Made by a program: the position numbers and the translations under genes. 64,000 nt of DNA from contig CANTAL010000202.1 in NCBI GenBank assembly GCA_947650365.1, positions 62,001 through 126,000 on the forward strand, read 5' to 3'. The notes below the pieces were generated by a model, which saw only the letters and a list, made by a program, of their open reading frames with translations, ran no database searches and was not told the origin of the DNA. Of the stretch, positions 46,217 to 56,790 are shown piece by piece. Position 1 is the stretch's first letter; each line of letters opens with the position of its first letter. Source of the DNA: Chamaelirium japonicum (Eukaryota > Streptophyta > Magnoliopsida > Liliales > Melanthiaceae).

Positions 46217-46856
46217 TATGGGTGCAAAATCTAGCTAATGCCCAACGGTGGGACCCACAGCCCCGCTTGGGGCCCATAAGTCCAACGGTGGGACCCGCAG
46301 CCTTGCTTGGGGCCCACGAGTCCAGCGGTGGGACCCACAGCCCTGCTTGGGGCCCATTTGCACTATCTGGGGTCTGTTAAATCCCCCCGGGTATTTACCA
46401 AATCCCAGATATTTCGGAGAATATTCCTAGAATATTCCTCAGATAAACTAAGCCCTTATAAATAGCAACCCCTGTAAATGATTCCGGATCCGAAATTCCA
46501 GACTAGAAACCCACTTTCTGTAATCCAGAGCTCTTCGAGTTTCCTGGTTTTCAGACTCCTTTTCCACCCTCTAATTACTTGTAAGAAACACTCCTCGGCC
46601 TGTCGAGAGTAGCTCTACAGTTTACTCAGAGATAGTGGATTCAAAGGTTGCGTCTTATCGCACAAAGACGTAGGCTTCGGCCGAACTTTGTCACCACATC
46701 CTGTGTCAACACTTTCTCTACCTTTCTACTCTATAGTGCTTGTGTGACAGCCCAACAAGTCACAACTTAGCGCTTCGAAGCGCACCGCAACCCGAAGGGT
46801 CAAACCTTCAATCGACTGTTGGAGGAGGGTCACGTAGGCCGAAATCCTCCCCCACA
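46217..46856 (+). repeat. Tat-2 3' LTR
   Basis: 640 bp; starts TATGGG where the 5' copy has TGTGGG, a mutated terminus. Ends CCCCCACA. TATAAATA at 46456-46463. Confidence 0.93.
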
Positions 46857-46973
46857 GGTGCAACACGAGGACTTCTCAGGAGGTCACCCATCCTAGTACT
46901 ACTCTCGCCCAAGCACCCTTAACTGCGGAGTTCTGATGGGATCCAGTGCTTTAGTGCTGGTATGATCGCACCC
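46857..46973 (-). pseudogene. 5S form A, split by Tat-2
   Basis: Main part of the gene interrupted at 34462. With only about three changes from the consensus it is one of the best-kept full-length copies, but it has lost its proper 3' end and terminator. Confidence 0.85.
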
Positions 46974-47220
46974 ATTACGCAATTGTCATGAATTATACTT
47001 GTACATTGTTTTGTGAGAGTGGAATCACGTTTGACCATGTGTGGAATCTGGTTTGACCAGGTGTTTCGAGACGTACGATGGGCCGGAAAAAGCATCGTAA
47101 GTGCTAGCGATGGAGCTCGATTGCGAACCCGTGGTGCTAGTCGAAACGATCGTTTAGGCAGGTGGGCCACGACCTGCCGAAAAGTGGCAAAAAAAAAGAG
47201 AGAGATGGTTTTTGTATAAT

Positions 47221-47289
47221 GGGTGCAACACGATGACTTCCCAGGAGGTCACCCGTCCTAGCACTACTCTCGCCCAAGGACACTTAACT
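47221..47289 (-). pseudogene. 5S form B
   Basis: First form B of the ordered array; box C intact. Confidence 0.8.
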
Positions 47290-47674
47290 ACTGAATTAAA
47301 TCAGGAAGGGAAACCCTCATAACAAATTTAGGGCAGATTAAATGTTGGTCTATGTCCATCCTATAATCTGCAACAGGGTTTTTAATTTAAAATGATTTAG
47401 TCAATAATAAATGAAGGTCGAGGACTGTCGTTTAATTAAAAACCCTTCATTTAATAAAGGATGGTCTAAGACCTTTGTTTATTTATGTCCTATTTTTTTT
47501 GTTTTGGTGTAGCGGGACAAGGTGTTTCAGGACGTTCGGTGGGCCGGAAAAAGGGTCTTAAGTGCGGGACTGGAGCTCAATCGTGAACCTGTGGTGCTCG
47601 TCGAAATGATCGTTTAGGCAGGTGGGCCATGACCCACTGAAAAAGTGGCAAAAAAAAAGATGGTTTCGTAAAAT

Positions 47675-47762
47675 GGGTGCAACACGAGGACTCTCGCCCA
47701 AGCACGCTTAACTGCGGAGTTCTGATGGGATCCGGTGCTTTCGTGCTGGTATGATAGCACCC
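47675..47762 (-). pseudogene. 5S form C (box C deleted)
   Basis: 88 bp. A 30 bp deletion between direct repeats (act) removes box C and most of the intermediate element. The 5' half and A box are intact. Confidence 0.85.
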
Positions 47763-48141
47763 GTTATGCATTTGTCACGAATTACACTTATCCATCACTT
47801 CGTGATTTGTAACAAATTTAGGGCAAATTAAATGACGGTCTAAGACCGTCCTATAATCTGCGACTAAGTTTTTGATTTAAAAACATTTAGTTAATAATTT
47901 AAAAACATTTATTTAATAATAAACGACGGTCAAGGACCGTCATTTATTAACGGACGGTCAAAGGCCGTAGTTTATTTATGTCCTATTTTCTTTGTTAGGT
48001 GTAGTGTGACCAGGTGTTTCGAGACGACCGTTGGGCCGGAAATAGGGTCGTAAGTGCGGGAGATGAAGCTCAATCGCGAACCCATGGTGCTTGTCCAAAC
48101 GATCATTTAGGCAGGTGGGCCACGACCCACTGAAAAGTGGC

Positions 48142-48150
48142 AAAAAAAAA
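48142..48150 (-). terminator. Pol III T-tract downstream of 5S (representative)
   Basis: A run of nine T on the minus strand, about 16 nt past the 3' end of the gene at 48167. A comparable T-tract of seven or more follows nearly every 5S copy of all three forms. Confidence 0.7.
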
Positions 48151-48166
48151 GATGGTTTTGTAAAAC

Positions 48167-48284
48167 GGGTGCAACACGAGGACTTCCCAGGAGGTCACCC
48201 ATCTTAGAACTACTATCGCCCAAGCACTCTTAACTGCGGAGTTCTGATGGGATCCGGTGCTTTAGTGCTGGTATGATCGCACCC
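48167..48284 (-). rRNA. 5S rRNA, form A
   Basis: 118 bp with about four changes. Box A lies at about 48221-48235 and box C at 48187-48205 (minus-strand nt 50-64 and 80-98). Box C is intact; the intermediate element has three changes. Confidence 0.85.
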
Positions 48285-48531
48285 GTTATGCAACTGTCAC
48301 GAATTACACTTGTACATCATTTAGTGAGAGTGGAATCACGTTTGACCATGTGTGGAATCTGGTTTGACCAGGTGTTTCGAGACGTACGATGGGTCGGAAA
48401 AAGCATCGTAAGTGCTAACGATGGAGCTCGATCGCGAACTCGTGGTGCTAGTCGAAACGATCGTTTAGGCAGGTGGGCCACGACCTAACTAAAAGTGGCA
48501 AAAAAAAAAAGAGAGATGGTTTTTGTAAAGT

Positions 48532-48600
48532 GGGTGCAACACGATGACTTCCCAGGAGCTCACCCGTCCTAGTACTACTCTCGTCCAAGGACACTTGACT
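48532..48600 (-). pseudogene. 5S form B
   Basis: gagctc replaces gaggtc in box C on the + strand, a change shared by later form B copies. Confidence 0.8.
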
Positions 48601-48988
48601 ACTGAATTAAATCAGGAAGGGAAACTCTCATAACAAATTTTGGGCAGATTAAATGACGGTCTATGACCATCCTATAATCTGCACCAAAGTTTTTAATTTA
48701 AAATTATTTATTCAAAAATAAATGACGGTCGAGGACCGCCTTTTAATTATAAACCCTTCTTTTAATAAAGGATGGTCTAAGACCTTTGTTTATTTATGTC
48801 CTAATTTTTTTGTTTTGGTGTAGCGGGACAAGGTGTTTCGGGACGTTCGATGGGCCGGGAAAAGGGTCTTATGTGCGAGCAATGGAGCTCAATCGCGAAC
48901 TTGTGGTGCTTGTCGAAACGATCGTTTAGGCTGGTGGGCCACGATCCACTGAAAAAGTGGCAAAAAAAAAAAGATGGTTTCGTAAAAT

Positions 48989-49076
48989 GGGTGCAACAAG
49001 AGGACTCTCGCCGAAGCACGCTTAACTGCGGAGTTCTGATGGGATCCGGTGCTTTTGTGCTGGTATGATAGCACCC
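48989..49076 (-). pseudogene. 5S form C
   Basis: Same 30 bp deletion as at 47675; two further changes. Confidence 0.85.
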
Positions 49077-49480
49077 GTTATGCATTTGTCACGTATTACA
49101 CTTATCCATCACTTCGTGATTTGTAACCAATTTAGGGCAAATTAAATGACGGTCTAAGACCGTCCTATAATCTGCGACTGAGTTTTTGATTTAAAAGCAT
49201 TTAATTAATTATTTAAAAACATTTATTTAATAATAAACGATGGTCGGGGACCGTCGTTTATTAACGGACGGTCGAAGGCCGTAGTTTATTTTTGTCCTAT
49301 TTTATTTGTTTGGTGTAGTGTGACCAGGTGTTTCGAGACGTCCGTTGGGCCGGAAAAAGGGTAGTAAGTGCGGGAGATGTAGCTCAATCGCGAACCCATG
49401 GTGCTCGTCCAAACGATCGTTTAGCCAGGTGGGCCACGATCCACTGAAAAGTGGCAAAAAAAAAGATGGTTTTGTAAAAC

Positions 49481-49598
49481 GGGTGCAACACGAAGACTTC
49501 CAAGGAGGTCACCCATCCTAGTACTACTCTCGTCCAAGCACGCTTAACTGTAGAGTTCTGATGGGATCCGGTGCTTTAGTGCTGGTATGATCACACCC
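49481..49598 (-). rRNA. 5S rRNA, form A
   Basis: 118 bp with about five changes, including one at the start of the gene and one in box C. Confidence 0.83.
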
Positions 49599-49844
49599 GT
49601 TATGCAATTGTCACGAATTATACTTGTACATCATTTCGTAAGAGTGGAATCACGTTTGACAATGTGTGGAATCTGGTTTGACCAGGTGTTTTGAGACGTA
49701 CGATGGGCCGGAACAAGCATCGTAAGTGCTAGCGATGGAGCTCGATCGCGAACCCGTGGTGCTAGTCGAAACGATCGTTTAGGCAGGTGGGCCACGACTT
49801 GCCGAAATGTGGCAAAGAAAAGAGAGCGATGGTTTTTGTAAAAT

Positions 49845-49913
49845 GGGTGCAACACGATGACTTCTCAGGAGGTCTCCCGTCCTAGCATTACTCTCGCCCA
49901 AGGACACTTAACT
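49845..49913 (-). pseudogene. 5S form B
   Basis: Box C has two changes; the downstream T-tract is interrupted by C. Confidence 0.8.
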
Positions 49914-50299
49914 ACTGAATTAAATCAGGAAGGGAAACCCTCATAACAAATTTAGGGCAGATTAAATGACGGTCTATGTCCATCCTATAATCTGCGACAG
50001 AGTTTTTAATTTAAAATGATTTAGTCAATAATAAATGAAGGTAGAGGACCGTCGTTTAATTAAAAACCCTTCGTTTAATAAAGGATGGTCTAAAACCTTT
50101 GTTTATTTATGTCCTATTTTTTTTGTTTTGGTGTAGTGGGACAAGGTGTTTCGGGACGTTCGGTGGGCCGGAAAAAGGGTCTTAAGTGGGGGCATTGGAG
50201 CTCAATTGCGAACCTGTGGTGCTCGTCGAAACGATCGTTTAGGCAGGTGGGCCACGACCCACTGAAAAAGTTGCGAAAAAAAAGAAGATTTCGTAAAAT

Positions 50300-50387
50300 G
50301 GGTGCAACACGAGGACTCTCGTCCAAGCACGCTTAACTGCGGAGTTCAGATGGGATCCAGTGCTTTCGTGCAGGTATGATAGCACCC
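50300..50387 (-). pseudogene. 5S form C
   Basis: Same deletion; about five extra changes. Confidence 0.85.
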
Positions 50388-50791
50388 ATTATGCATTTGT
50401 CACGAATTACACTTATCCATCACTTCGTGATTTGTAACAAATTTAGGGCAAATTAAATGACGGTTTAAGATCGTCCTATAATCTGCGAATAAGTTTTTGA
50501 TTTAAAAACATTTAGTTAATTATTTAAAAACATTTATTTAATAATAAACGACGGTCGGGGACCGTTGTTTATTAACGGACGGTCAAAGGCTGTAGTTTAT
50601 TTATGTCCTATTTTCTTTGTTAGGTGTAGTGTGACCAGGTGTTTCGAGACGTCCGTTGGGCCGGAAAAAGGGTCGTAAGTGCAGGAGATGAAGCTCAATC
50701 GCGAACCCATAATGCTCGTCGAAACGATCGTTTAGGCAGGTGGGCCACGACCCACTGAAAAGTGGCAAAAAAAAAGATGGTTTTGTAAAAC

Positions 50792-50909
50792 GGGTACAAC
50801 ATGAGGACTTCCCAGGAGGCCACCCATCTTAGAACTACTCTCGCCCAAGCACTCTAAATTGCAGAGTTCTGGTGGGATCCGGTGCTTTAGTGCTGGTATG
50901 ATCGCACCT
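50792..50909 (-). rRNA. 5S rRNA, form A (divergent)
   Basis: 118 bp; A box altered (cactctaaatt on the + strand). Its 5' flank joins directly to the CACTA-derived spacer. Closely similar to the copy at 62463. Confidence 0.82.
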
Positions 50910-51314
50910 GTTATGCATTTGTCACGAATTACTTTTATCCATCACTTCGTGATTTGTAACAAATTTAGGGCAAATTAAATGACGGTCTAAGACCGTCCTA
51001 TAATCTGCGACTGAGTTTTTGATTTAAAAACATTTAGTTAATAATTTAAAAACATTTATTTTATAATAAACGACGGTCGGGGACCGTCGATTATTAAAGG
51101 ACGGTCGAAGGCCGTAGTTTATTTATGTCCTATTTTCTTTGTTCGGTGTAGTGTGACCAGGTGTTTCGAGACGTTCGATGGGCCGGAAAAAGGGTCGTAA
51201 GTGCGGGAGATATAGCTCAATCGTGAACCCATGGTGATCGTCCAAACGATCGTTTAGGCAGGTGGGCCACGACACACTGAAAAGTGGCAAAAAAAAAAGA
51301 AGGTTTTGTAAAAC

Positions 51315-51432
51315 AAGTGCAACACGAGGACTTCCCAGGAGGTCACCCATCCTAGTACTACTCTCGCCCAAGCTCGCTTAACTGTGGAGTTCTGATGGGA
51401 TCCGGTGCTTTAGTGCTGGTATGATCACACCC
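51315..51432 (-). rRNA. 5S rRNA, form A
   Basis: 118 bp with about five changes; box C and the intermediate element intact. Confidence 0.84.
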
Positions 51433-51681
51433 GTTATGCAATCGTCACGAATTACACTTGTACATCACTTCGTGAGAGTGGAATCACGTTTGACCATGTG
51501 TGGAATCCGGTTTGACCAGGTGTTTCGAGACGTACGATGGGCCGGAAAAAGCATCGTAAGTGCCAGCGATGGAGCTCGATCGCGAACCCGTGGTGCTAGT
51601 CGAAACGATCGTTTAGGCAGGTGGGCCACGACCTGCCAAAAAGTGGCAAAAAAAAAGAGAGAGAGATGGTTTTTGTAAAAT

Positions 51682-51750
51682 GGGTGCAACACGATGACTT
51701 CCCAGAAGCTCACCTGTCCTGGTACTACTCTCGTCCAAGAGGACACTTGA
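51682..51750 (-). pseudogene. 5S form B
   Basis: Carries the gagctc box C change and an extra short insertion (gag) beside the A box. Confidence 0.8.
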
Positions 51751-52141
51751 CTACTGAATTAAATCAGGAAGGGAAAACCCTCATAACAAATTTAGGGCAG
51801 ATTAAATGACGGTCTATGACCATCCTATAATCTGCGACAGAGTTTTTAATTTAAAATGATTTAGTCAGTAATAAATGACGGTCGAGGACCGTCGTTTAAT
51901 TAAAAACCCTTCGTTTAATAAAGGATGTCTAAGACCTTTGTTTATTTATGTCCTATTTTTTTTTGTTTTGGTGTAGCGGGACAAGGTGTTTCGGGACGTT
52001 CGGTGGGCCGGAAAAAGGGCCTTAAGTGCGGGCAATGGAGCTCAATCGCGAACCTGTGGTGCTCGTCCAAACGATCGTTTAGGCAGGTGGGCCACGACCC
52101 ACTGAAAAAGTGGCAAAAAAAAGAAGATGGTTTCGTAAAAT

Positions 52142-52229
52142 GGGTGCAACACGAGGACTCACGCCCAAGCACGCTTAACTGCGGAGTTCGGATGGGATCC
52201 GGAGCTTTTGTGCTGGTATGATAGCACCC
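52142..52229 (-). pseudogene. 5S form C
   Basis: Same 30 bp deletion; the next full-length gene that should follow is missing. Confidence 0.85.
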
Positions 52230-52619
52230 GTTATGCATTTATCACGAATTACACTTATCCATCACTTCGTGATTTGTAACAAATTTAGGGCAAATTAAAT
52301 GACGGTCTAAGACCGTCCTATAATCTGCGACTGAGTTTTTGATTTAAAAACACTTGGTTAATAATTTAAAAACATTTATTTTATAATAAACGACGGTCGG
52401 GGACCGTCGTTTATTAAAGGACGGTCGAAGGCCGTAGTTTATTTATGTCCTATTTTCTTTGTTCGGTGTAGTGTGACCAGGTGTTTCGAGACGTCCGATG
52501 GGCCGGAAAAAGGGTCGTAAGTGCGGGAGATATAGCTCAATCGTGAACCCATGGTGATCGTCCAAACGATTGTTTAGGCAGGTGGGCCACGACCTGCCTA
52601 ACGATCGTTTTTGTAAAAT

Positions 52620-52688
52620 GGGTGCAACACGATGACTTCCCAGGAGCTCACCCGTCCTGGTACTACTCTCGTCCAAGAGGACACATGA
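52620..52688 (-). pseudogene. 5S form B next to a deleted form A
   Basis: The preceding spacer fuses an A-side spacer to a B-side spacer (about 52575-52612), so a full unit was lost. Tat-3 lies 120 bp further on. Confidence 0.8.
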
Positions 52689-52807
52689 CTACTGAATTAA
52701 ATCAGGAAGGGAAAACCCTCATAACAAATTTAGGGCAGATTAAATGACGGTCTATGACCATCCTATAATCTGCGACATAGTTTTTAATTTAAAATGATTT
52801 AGTCAGT

Positions 52808-53421
52808 TGTGGGGGGAATTTTCCGAGCCGCCTTGATCAAGAATCCCACCCCACAGCCTTGATTGAATTGGATTGTTTGTAGAGTTAGAGATTAGAAAGT
52901 TGAGAAGGAGAGAGATGACACATGGAGTTGTTGTCGAAGTTCGGTCTTACGACCTACGTCTCCGGACGAGAGGTGCCACTTGATCTTCACTATAATATGA
53001 ATATAAAGGGTTGAGCGTTCTCTCGACAGGCCGAGAGAAGCTTTTTACAGTTGGGGTTGCACGGAGCAACAAGAAAAGAAACTAGGAGGAGAGAAGTAAG
53101 CTCTTGCACTTGCTCTGGATCTGGAATCCCTCTTCCTCTGATCGAATGACCAACCCCCTTCCTGGATGCCTTGGGGGTCCTTTTATAGCGTAGGCACGTG
53201 CCCGATGTGGCAGCGATGACGTGGCGCTGATGACGTGGCACTGGTTCTGGGCCTCCTTGCTGGGCCCTTATTGGGCTGTTGTTCGGGCCCAATAAGGGGT
53301 AGGGCTTGATCTGCGAGCCTCGTAGAGTGGGCCCATGTGAGCCCAGGCGGGCTTACCCATTTGGGCCGTTGCGCGGGCCCATGCTGCTCTGATCTGGTCC
53401 GGTACAATTTTTGCACCCACA
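52808..53421 (-). repeat. Tat-3 3' LTR
   Basis: 614 bp; on the minus strand begins TGTGGGTGCAAAAATTG and ends CCCCCCACA. TATAAAAG (minus) at 53187-53180. Confidence 0.96.
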
Positions 53422-53436
53422 GTTACCCCCTCCTAG
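53422..53436 (-). other. Polypurine tract of Tat-3
   Basis: Minus strand reads TAGGAGGGGGTAAC before the 3' LTR, matching the other two elements. Confidence 0.75.
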
Positions 53437-53559
53437 TCGGGTCAGGACCCCCTGGGTCGGCTGGGATTCCGAGGTGCAAACGCCTTAGGATCCTGGCGTG
53501 GTTGGCAAGGGCTGTCGGTGCCGCAGTTCGCATTAGCAGAGTCTCCTTCTGCCGATGCC

Positions 53560-53850
53560 GAGACCCTTTTGGCGCGGGCCAAAAGTCTCGATTTTGCGAG
53601 GGGGCGTTTCCGAAAAAGCAGTGTGTTTTCCGACCGAGTGGATACTGAGAGGGTACCGAGAGCATACCGAGAGCATACCGAGAGGGTATCGAGACCCTTT
53701 TGGTGCAAGCCAAAAAGTCTCGGTTTTGCAAGGGTGTGTTTCCGACAAAGCAGTGTATTTTCCGACCGAGTGGATACCGAGAGGGTACCGAGAGCATACC
53801 GAGAGGGTACCGAGAGCATACCGAGAGCATACCGAGACCCTTTTGGTGAA
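53560..53850 (-). repeat. Duplicated ~130 bp block with GGTACCGAGAGCATACC subrepeats
   Basis: Two copies of a block running from cgagaccctttt to a run of 8-10 bp units (gagggtaccga/gagcatacc). Each block has an inverted motif ccgag...ctcgg. Followed at 53865-53990 by a T-rich and (CT)n tract. Confidence 0.8.
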
Positions 53851-54084
53851 AGAACAGCTTTTTTTTTTCTTTTTTCCTTTTCTTTGGTTCGCATGAGAGA
53901 GCAGCGTCCCTCTCTCTCTCTCTTTCCTTTCTCTCTCTCTCTTTTTCCTTCTCTGTTTGTTTGTTTTTTTTTGCTCGGGTCTCGTTCTCATGGTACAGCA
54001 GCAGCATGGAGGTCGGCAGCAACAGCAGCGATGACGCGGCGAGTCGGGGTCCGGTGTGCCAGTGGTGGCCGGCGCGCTTGATGT

Positions 54085-54761
54085 CCTTAATCTGGGGGTG
54101 CTTGGAGACGATGAGGTGGAGGGAGGCGCCGATCCCGCCGCCGACGTCGACGAGCACCCTGACGTCGTCGAAGCCCGCCGTACCGCTCCAGGATGTTCTT
54201 CATGATGATGGTGGAGTGGCCCCGCATGCCGTCGTTGAACACCTTGTTGAACCTCGGGTTGGTTCCGTGGTACTCGAACGCCGATATCCCGAACGCCTTG
54301 TTGAACGGGATCCCACCCTCCAGCACTGCGTCCTTCAGGTAGTACCAGCTCTCCATCTGGACCCGGTCCTGGATCACCAGCACCCCCGACGCCATCGACA
54401 CCCCGTCCTCGTTCCTCGTCAGGAACTTGGTCACCGGCGCCGCCCCATAGAGCCGAGTGACACGGCCGTCGTCTCCGGTGGAGAGGGAGCAGGTGAGGAT
54501 GGAGTAGATGGTGAGGAGGCGTAGGACCCGGTCCAGCATCACGGGGGCCTGCGGGTTCTCGGTTGGTAGCTGGGCAGCGATCTCGGAGGGGGAGAGGTAG
54601 GCGCCGGGGCCGGCCTTGGAGATGATCTCGAATAGGTCGAGCTTGACGGCGGCCTTGAGGGTCATGGGGAGGACGGAGAAGCTCACCACCTGCATCGCGT
54701 ACATGCACGCCATCTCGTCATCGGCAGCCGCCACCGGGGGCTGGTTCTCGACGGAGCCCAT
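54085..54761 (-). pseudogene. Captured caffeic acid O-methyltransferase fragment (N-terminal ~60%)
   Basis: From ATG 54761 it reads M-G-S-V-E-N-Q and the COMT dimerisation region: [39 protein letters not shown]. About 225 of the usual ~365 residues are present. A 1 bp insertion at about 54172 shifts the frame just before the SAM-binding motif L-V-D-V-G-G-G. Homology stops soon after it (about 54088), so the catalytic His/Glu region is absent. No intron is visible. COMTs methylate caffeate and 5-hydroxyconiferyl units for lignin. The fragment lies in the same orientation as gag. Confidence 0.92.
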
Positions 54762-55790
54762 TGTTGGTCCCGGTGCGGCGGAGAGCGGTGGTGGCGGTTG
54801 GGAGGAGAAGGCCTGGATCGGGATTGACGCGCGCGTGATGGGAGGGAGCTCGGTTCGTCTGACCCCCTCCGTGTTATCTCGGTCGGCTGCGAGGAGAGGC
54901 TCGCATGGAGGAGTAGGCATCACGCAGCGTGATGGAGTGCGGCTGCTCGCGTGTAGGAGTTGGCATCGCACTGCATGGAGAGAACCGTGGGCTAGCGTCT
55001 CACATGGATGAGTTGGTGTCGCCAAAGACGGCCGTCGCTGCTTGGAGGGCGTGCAGATGCGGGGGAAGGCTCTGCCCTGAGCGAGGAGCTTTGCGAGCCA
55101 AGTTGAGGGTATGAAAGAGTCCTTCATCGCTGTGGCGAGCGGGATTGCGAGGTAGCTAGTGACGAGTTGATCTCTGGTTGTCTGTCCGGCCATCCCAGGG
55201 GAAGGCTTCAAACTCTTTCGGCCACCATGTCCTTTTGTGCGAGTGTCAGATCGATGCACATAAGGTTCCATCATGCTGGCACCAAAAAAGCAGTCTGTGC
55301 GGTCGTGAGGTATCGGGCTCGTTGACGTGTTGCTTTTCCAATGTCTTCTTTGGAGAAAAAGGCCTCAAAACCTCTCGACAGCCATAACTTTTCATACGTG
55401 CGTCGGATCAACGTGTATAAGGTGCCGTTGTGTCGGTGCCGAAAAACCGATCAAAGTGGACGTGAAACATCATACACCTTGACGAGTAACTTTTCCGGTA
55501 ATCACCTTCATAAAGAGATGACTCTAAAGAACGCATTGGCCGAGTGTCCTACGCGCGTCTTGAAGAGGCATCGATACGCGGTAACTCATCCGTCTCTGTT
55601 CGACACCCAACTGCACCTAGTTACTGTATTCACTAGGGACTGCAATCAGGTCCTAGCGATGACGTGACGGTTACCACGAGTCCATCCCCAGATAAGAAGG
55701 AGGAATTTTGCTTGTGAAGTTTGTACAGCCAACTCAATAGGTTTGGTGGAGATGCTATTCAACCAACCCAATGGAAGATAACTCTTTGTC
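54762..55790 (-). other. Sequence upstream of captured COMT
   Basis: The first ~40 bp before the ATG (minus strand) are C-rich like a COMT 5' leader. An open frame continues upstream from the COMT ATG to 55274 without recognisable domains. Around 55195-55490 two diverged copies of a ~140 bp unit (ttttgtgcgagtgtcagatcgat / ttcatacgtgcgtcggatcaacg type) are seen. Origin unknown. Confidence 0.45.
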
Positions 55791-55814
55791 ATTGGCTAAT
55801 CATTGTGTGTGGAT

Positions 55815-56790
55815 GACACCAAGCACCCCCCCTCTCGGTTTTCTGACGAAACCAAGGGGTGGGATGATATTGATGTCGTACACCCCCCCTCTCGGTTTTA
55901 TGTCGAAACCGAGAGGTGGGCTGCTGATGGCGCGCCATCACCCCTTCCCTACTCGGTTTTTTGTGCAAAACCGAGAGGTGAGACGCTGGTGGTATGCCGT
56001 CGCCCCTTCCCCACTCGGTTTGTGCGAAACCAAGGGAGGGTCACTTGTTGATGCCGACACACACCCCCTCTCGGTTTTCTGGCGAAACCGAGCGGTGTGC
56101 TGATGGAGTGCCGTCACCCCCTCCCCACTCGGTTTTTATGTGAAACCAAGGGGGGGTTGCTTGTTGATGCCGACACACACGCCCTCTCGGTTTTCTGACG
56201 AAACCGAGGGGTGGTTGTAGCTGATGGTGTACCGTCACCCCCTCCCCACTCGGTTTTTTATGCGAAACCGAGGGGGGGGGGTTGCTTGTTGATACCTACA
56301 CATACCCCCTCTCGGTTTTCTGACGAACCGAGGGGTGTGCTGATGATGGTGTGCCGTCACCCCCTCCCCACTCGGTTTTTTGTGCGAAACCGAGGGGGGG
56401 TTGCTTGTTGATGCCGACACACACCCCCTCTAGGTTTTTTTTGTTGACGAAACCGAGGGGTGTGCTGCTGATGGTGTGCCGTCACCCCTTTCCCACTCGG
56501 TTTTTGTGCGAGACCGAGGGGGGGCTGCTTGTTGATGCCAACACACACGCCCTCTCGGTTTTCTGACGAAACCGAGGGGTGGTTGTAGCTGATGGTGTGC
56601 CGTCACCCCTTCCCCACTCGGTTTTTGTGCGAGACCGAGGGGGGGCTGCTTGTTGATGCCAACACACACGCCCTCTCGGTTTTCTGACAAAACCGAGGGG
56701 TGGTTGTAGCTGATGGTGTGCCGTCACCCCTTCCCCACTCGGTTTTTGTGCGAAACCGAGGGGGGGCTGCTTATTGATGCCGACACCCCA
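55815..56790 (-). repeat. ~118 bp tandem array of CTCGGTTT stem-loops
   Basis: About eight units, each with two inverted pairs CTCGGTTTTnnnnnnAAACCGAG separated by ctgatggtgtgccgtcaccc and ttgttgatgccgacacac-type linkers. That gives roughly 16 potential hairpins in less than 1 kb, several with paired changes. Confidence 0.9.

Larger units (their letters stand above)
34463..46856 (+). mobile_element. Tat-2: older Tat-clade LTR retrotransposon
   Basis: A 12,394 bp element flanked by the perfect 5 bp duplication ggtgc (34458-34462 and 46857-46861), inserted 6 nt inside the 3' end of a 5S gene. Same layout as Tat-1: LTR, PBS, gag-pol, antisense gene, tandem repeats, polypurine tract, LTR. The LTRs differ at roughly 45 places (about 7 percent) plus small indels, and the coding regions carry many stops and frameshifts, so it is markedly older than Tat-1 and Tat-3. 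Confidence 0.95.

Noticed and set aside
48040-48110. tRNA or tRNA-derived SINE in the 5S spacer (gtagctcaatcgcgaacccg resembles D-arm and B box pieces)
   Set aside because: The B box invariant A is absent (complement reads GGTTCGCGATT), no cloverleaf can be drawn, and the sequence is uniform spacer.
53442-54708. Overlapping arginine/proline-rich minus-strand frames around the COMT fragment
   Set aside because: Off-frame readings of GC-rich COMT sequence and CT repeats; only the frame starting at 54761 matches a known family.
55803-56727. Several ~65-110 codon frames rich in Pro and Arg on both strands
   Set aside because: Products of the hairpin tandem array; no start context or conserved length.
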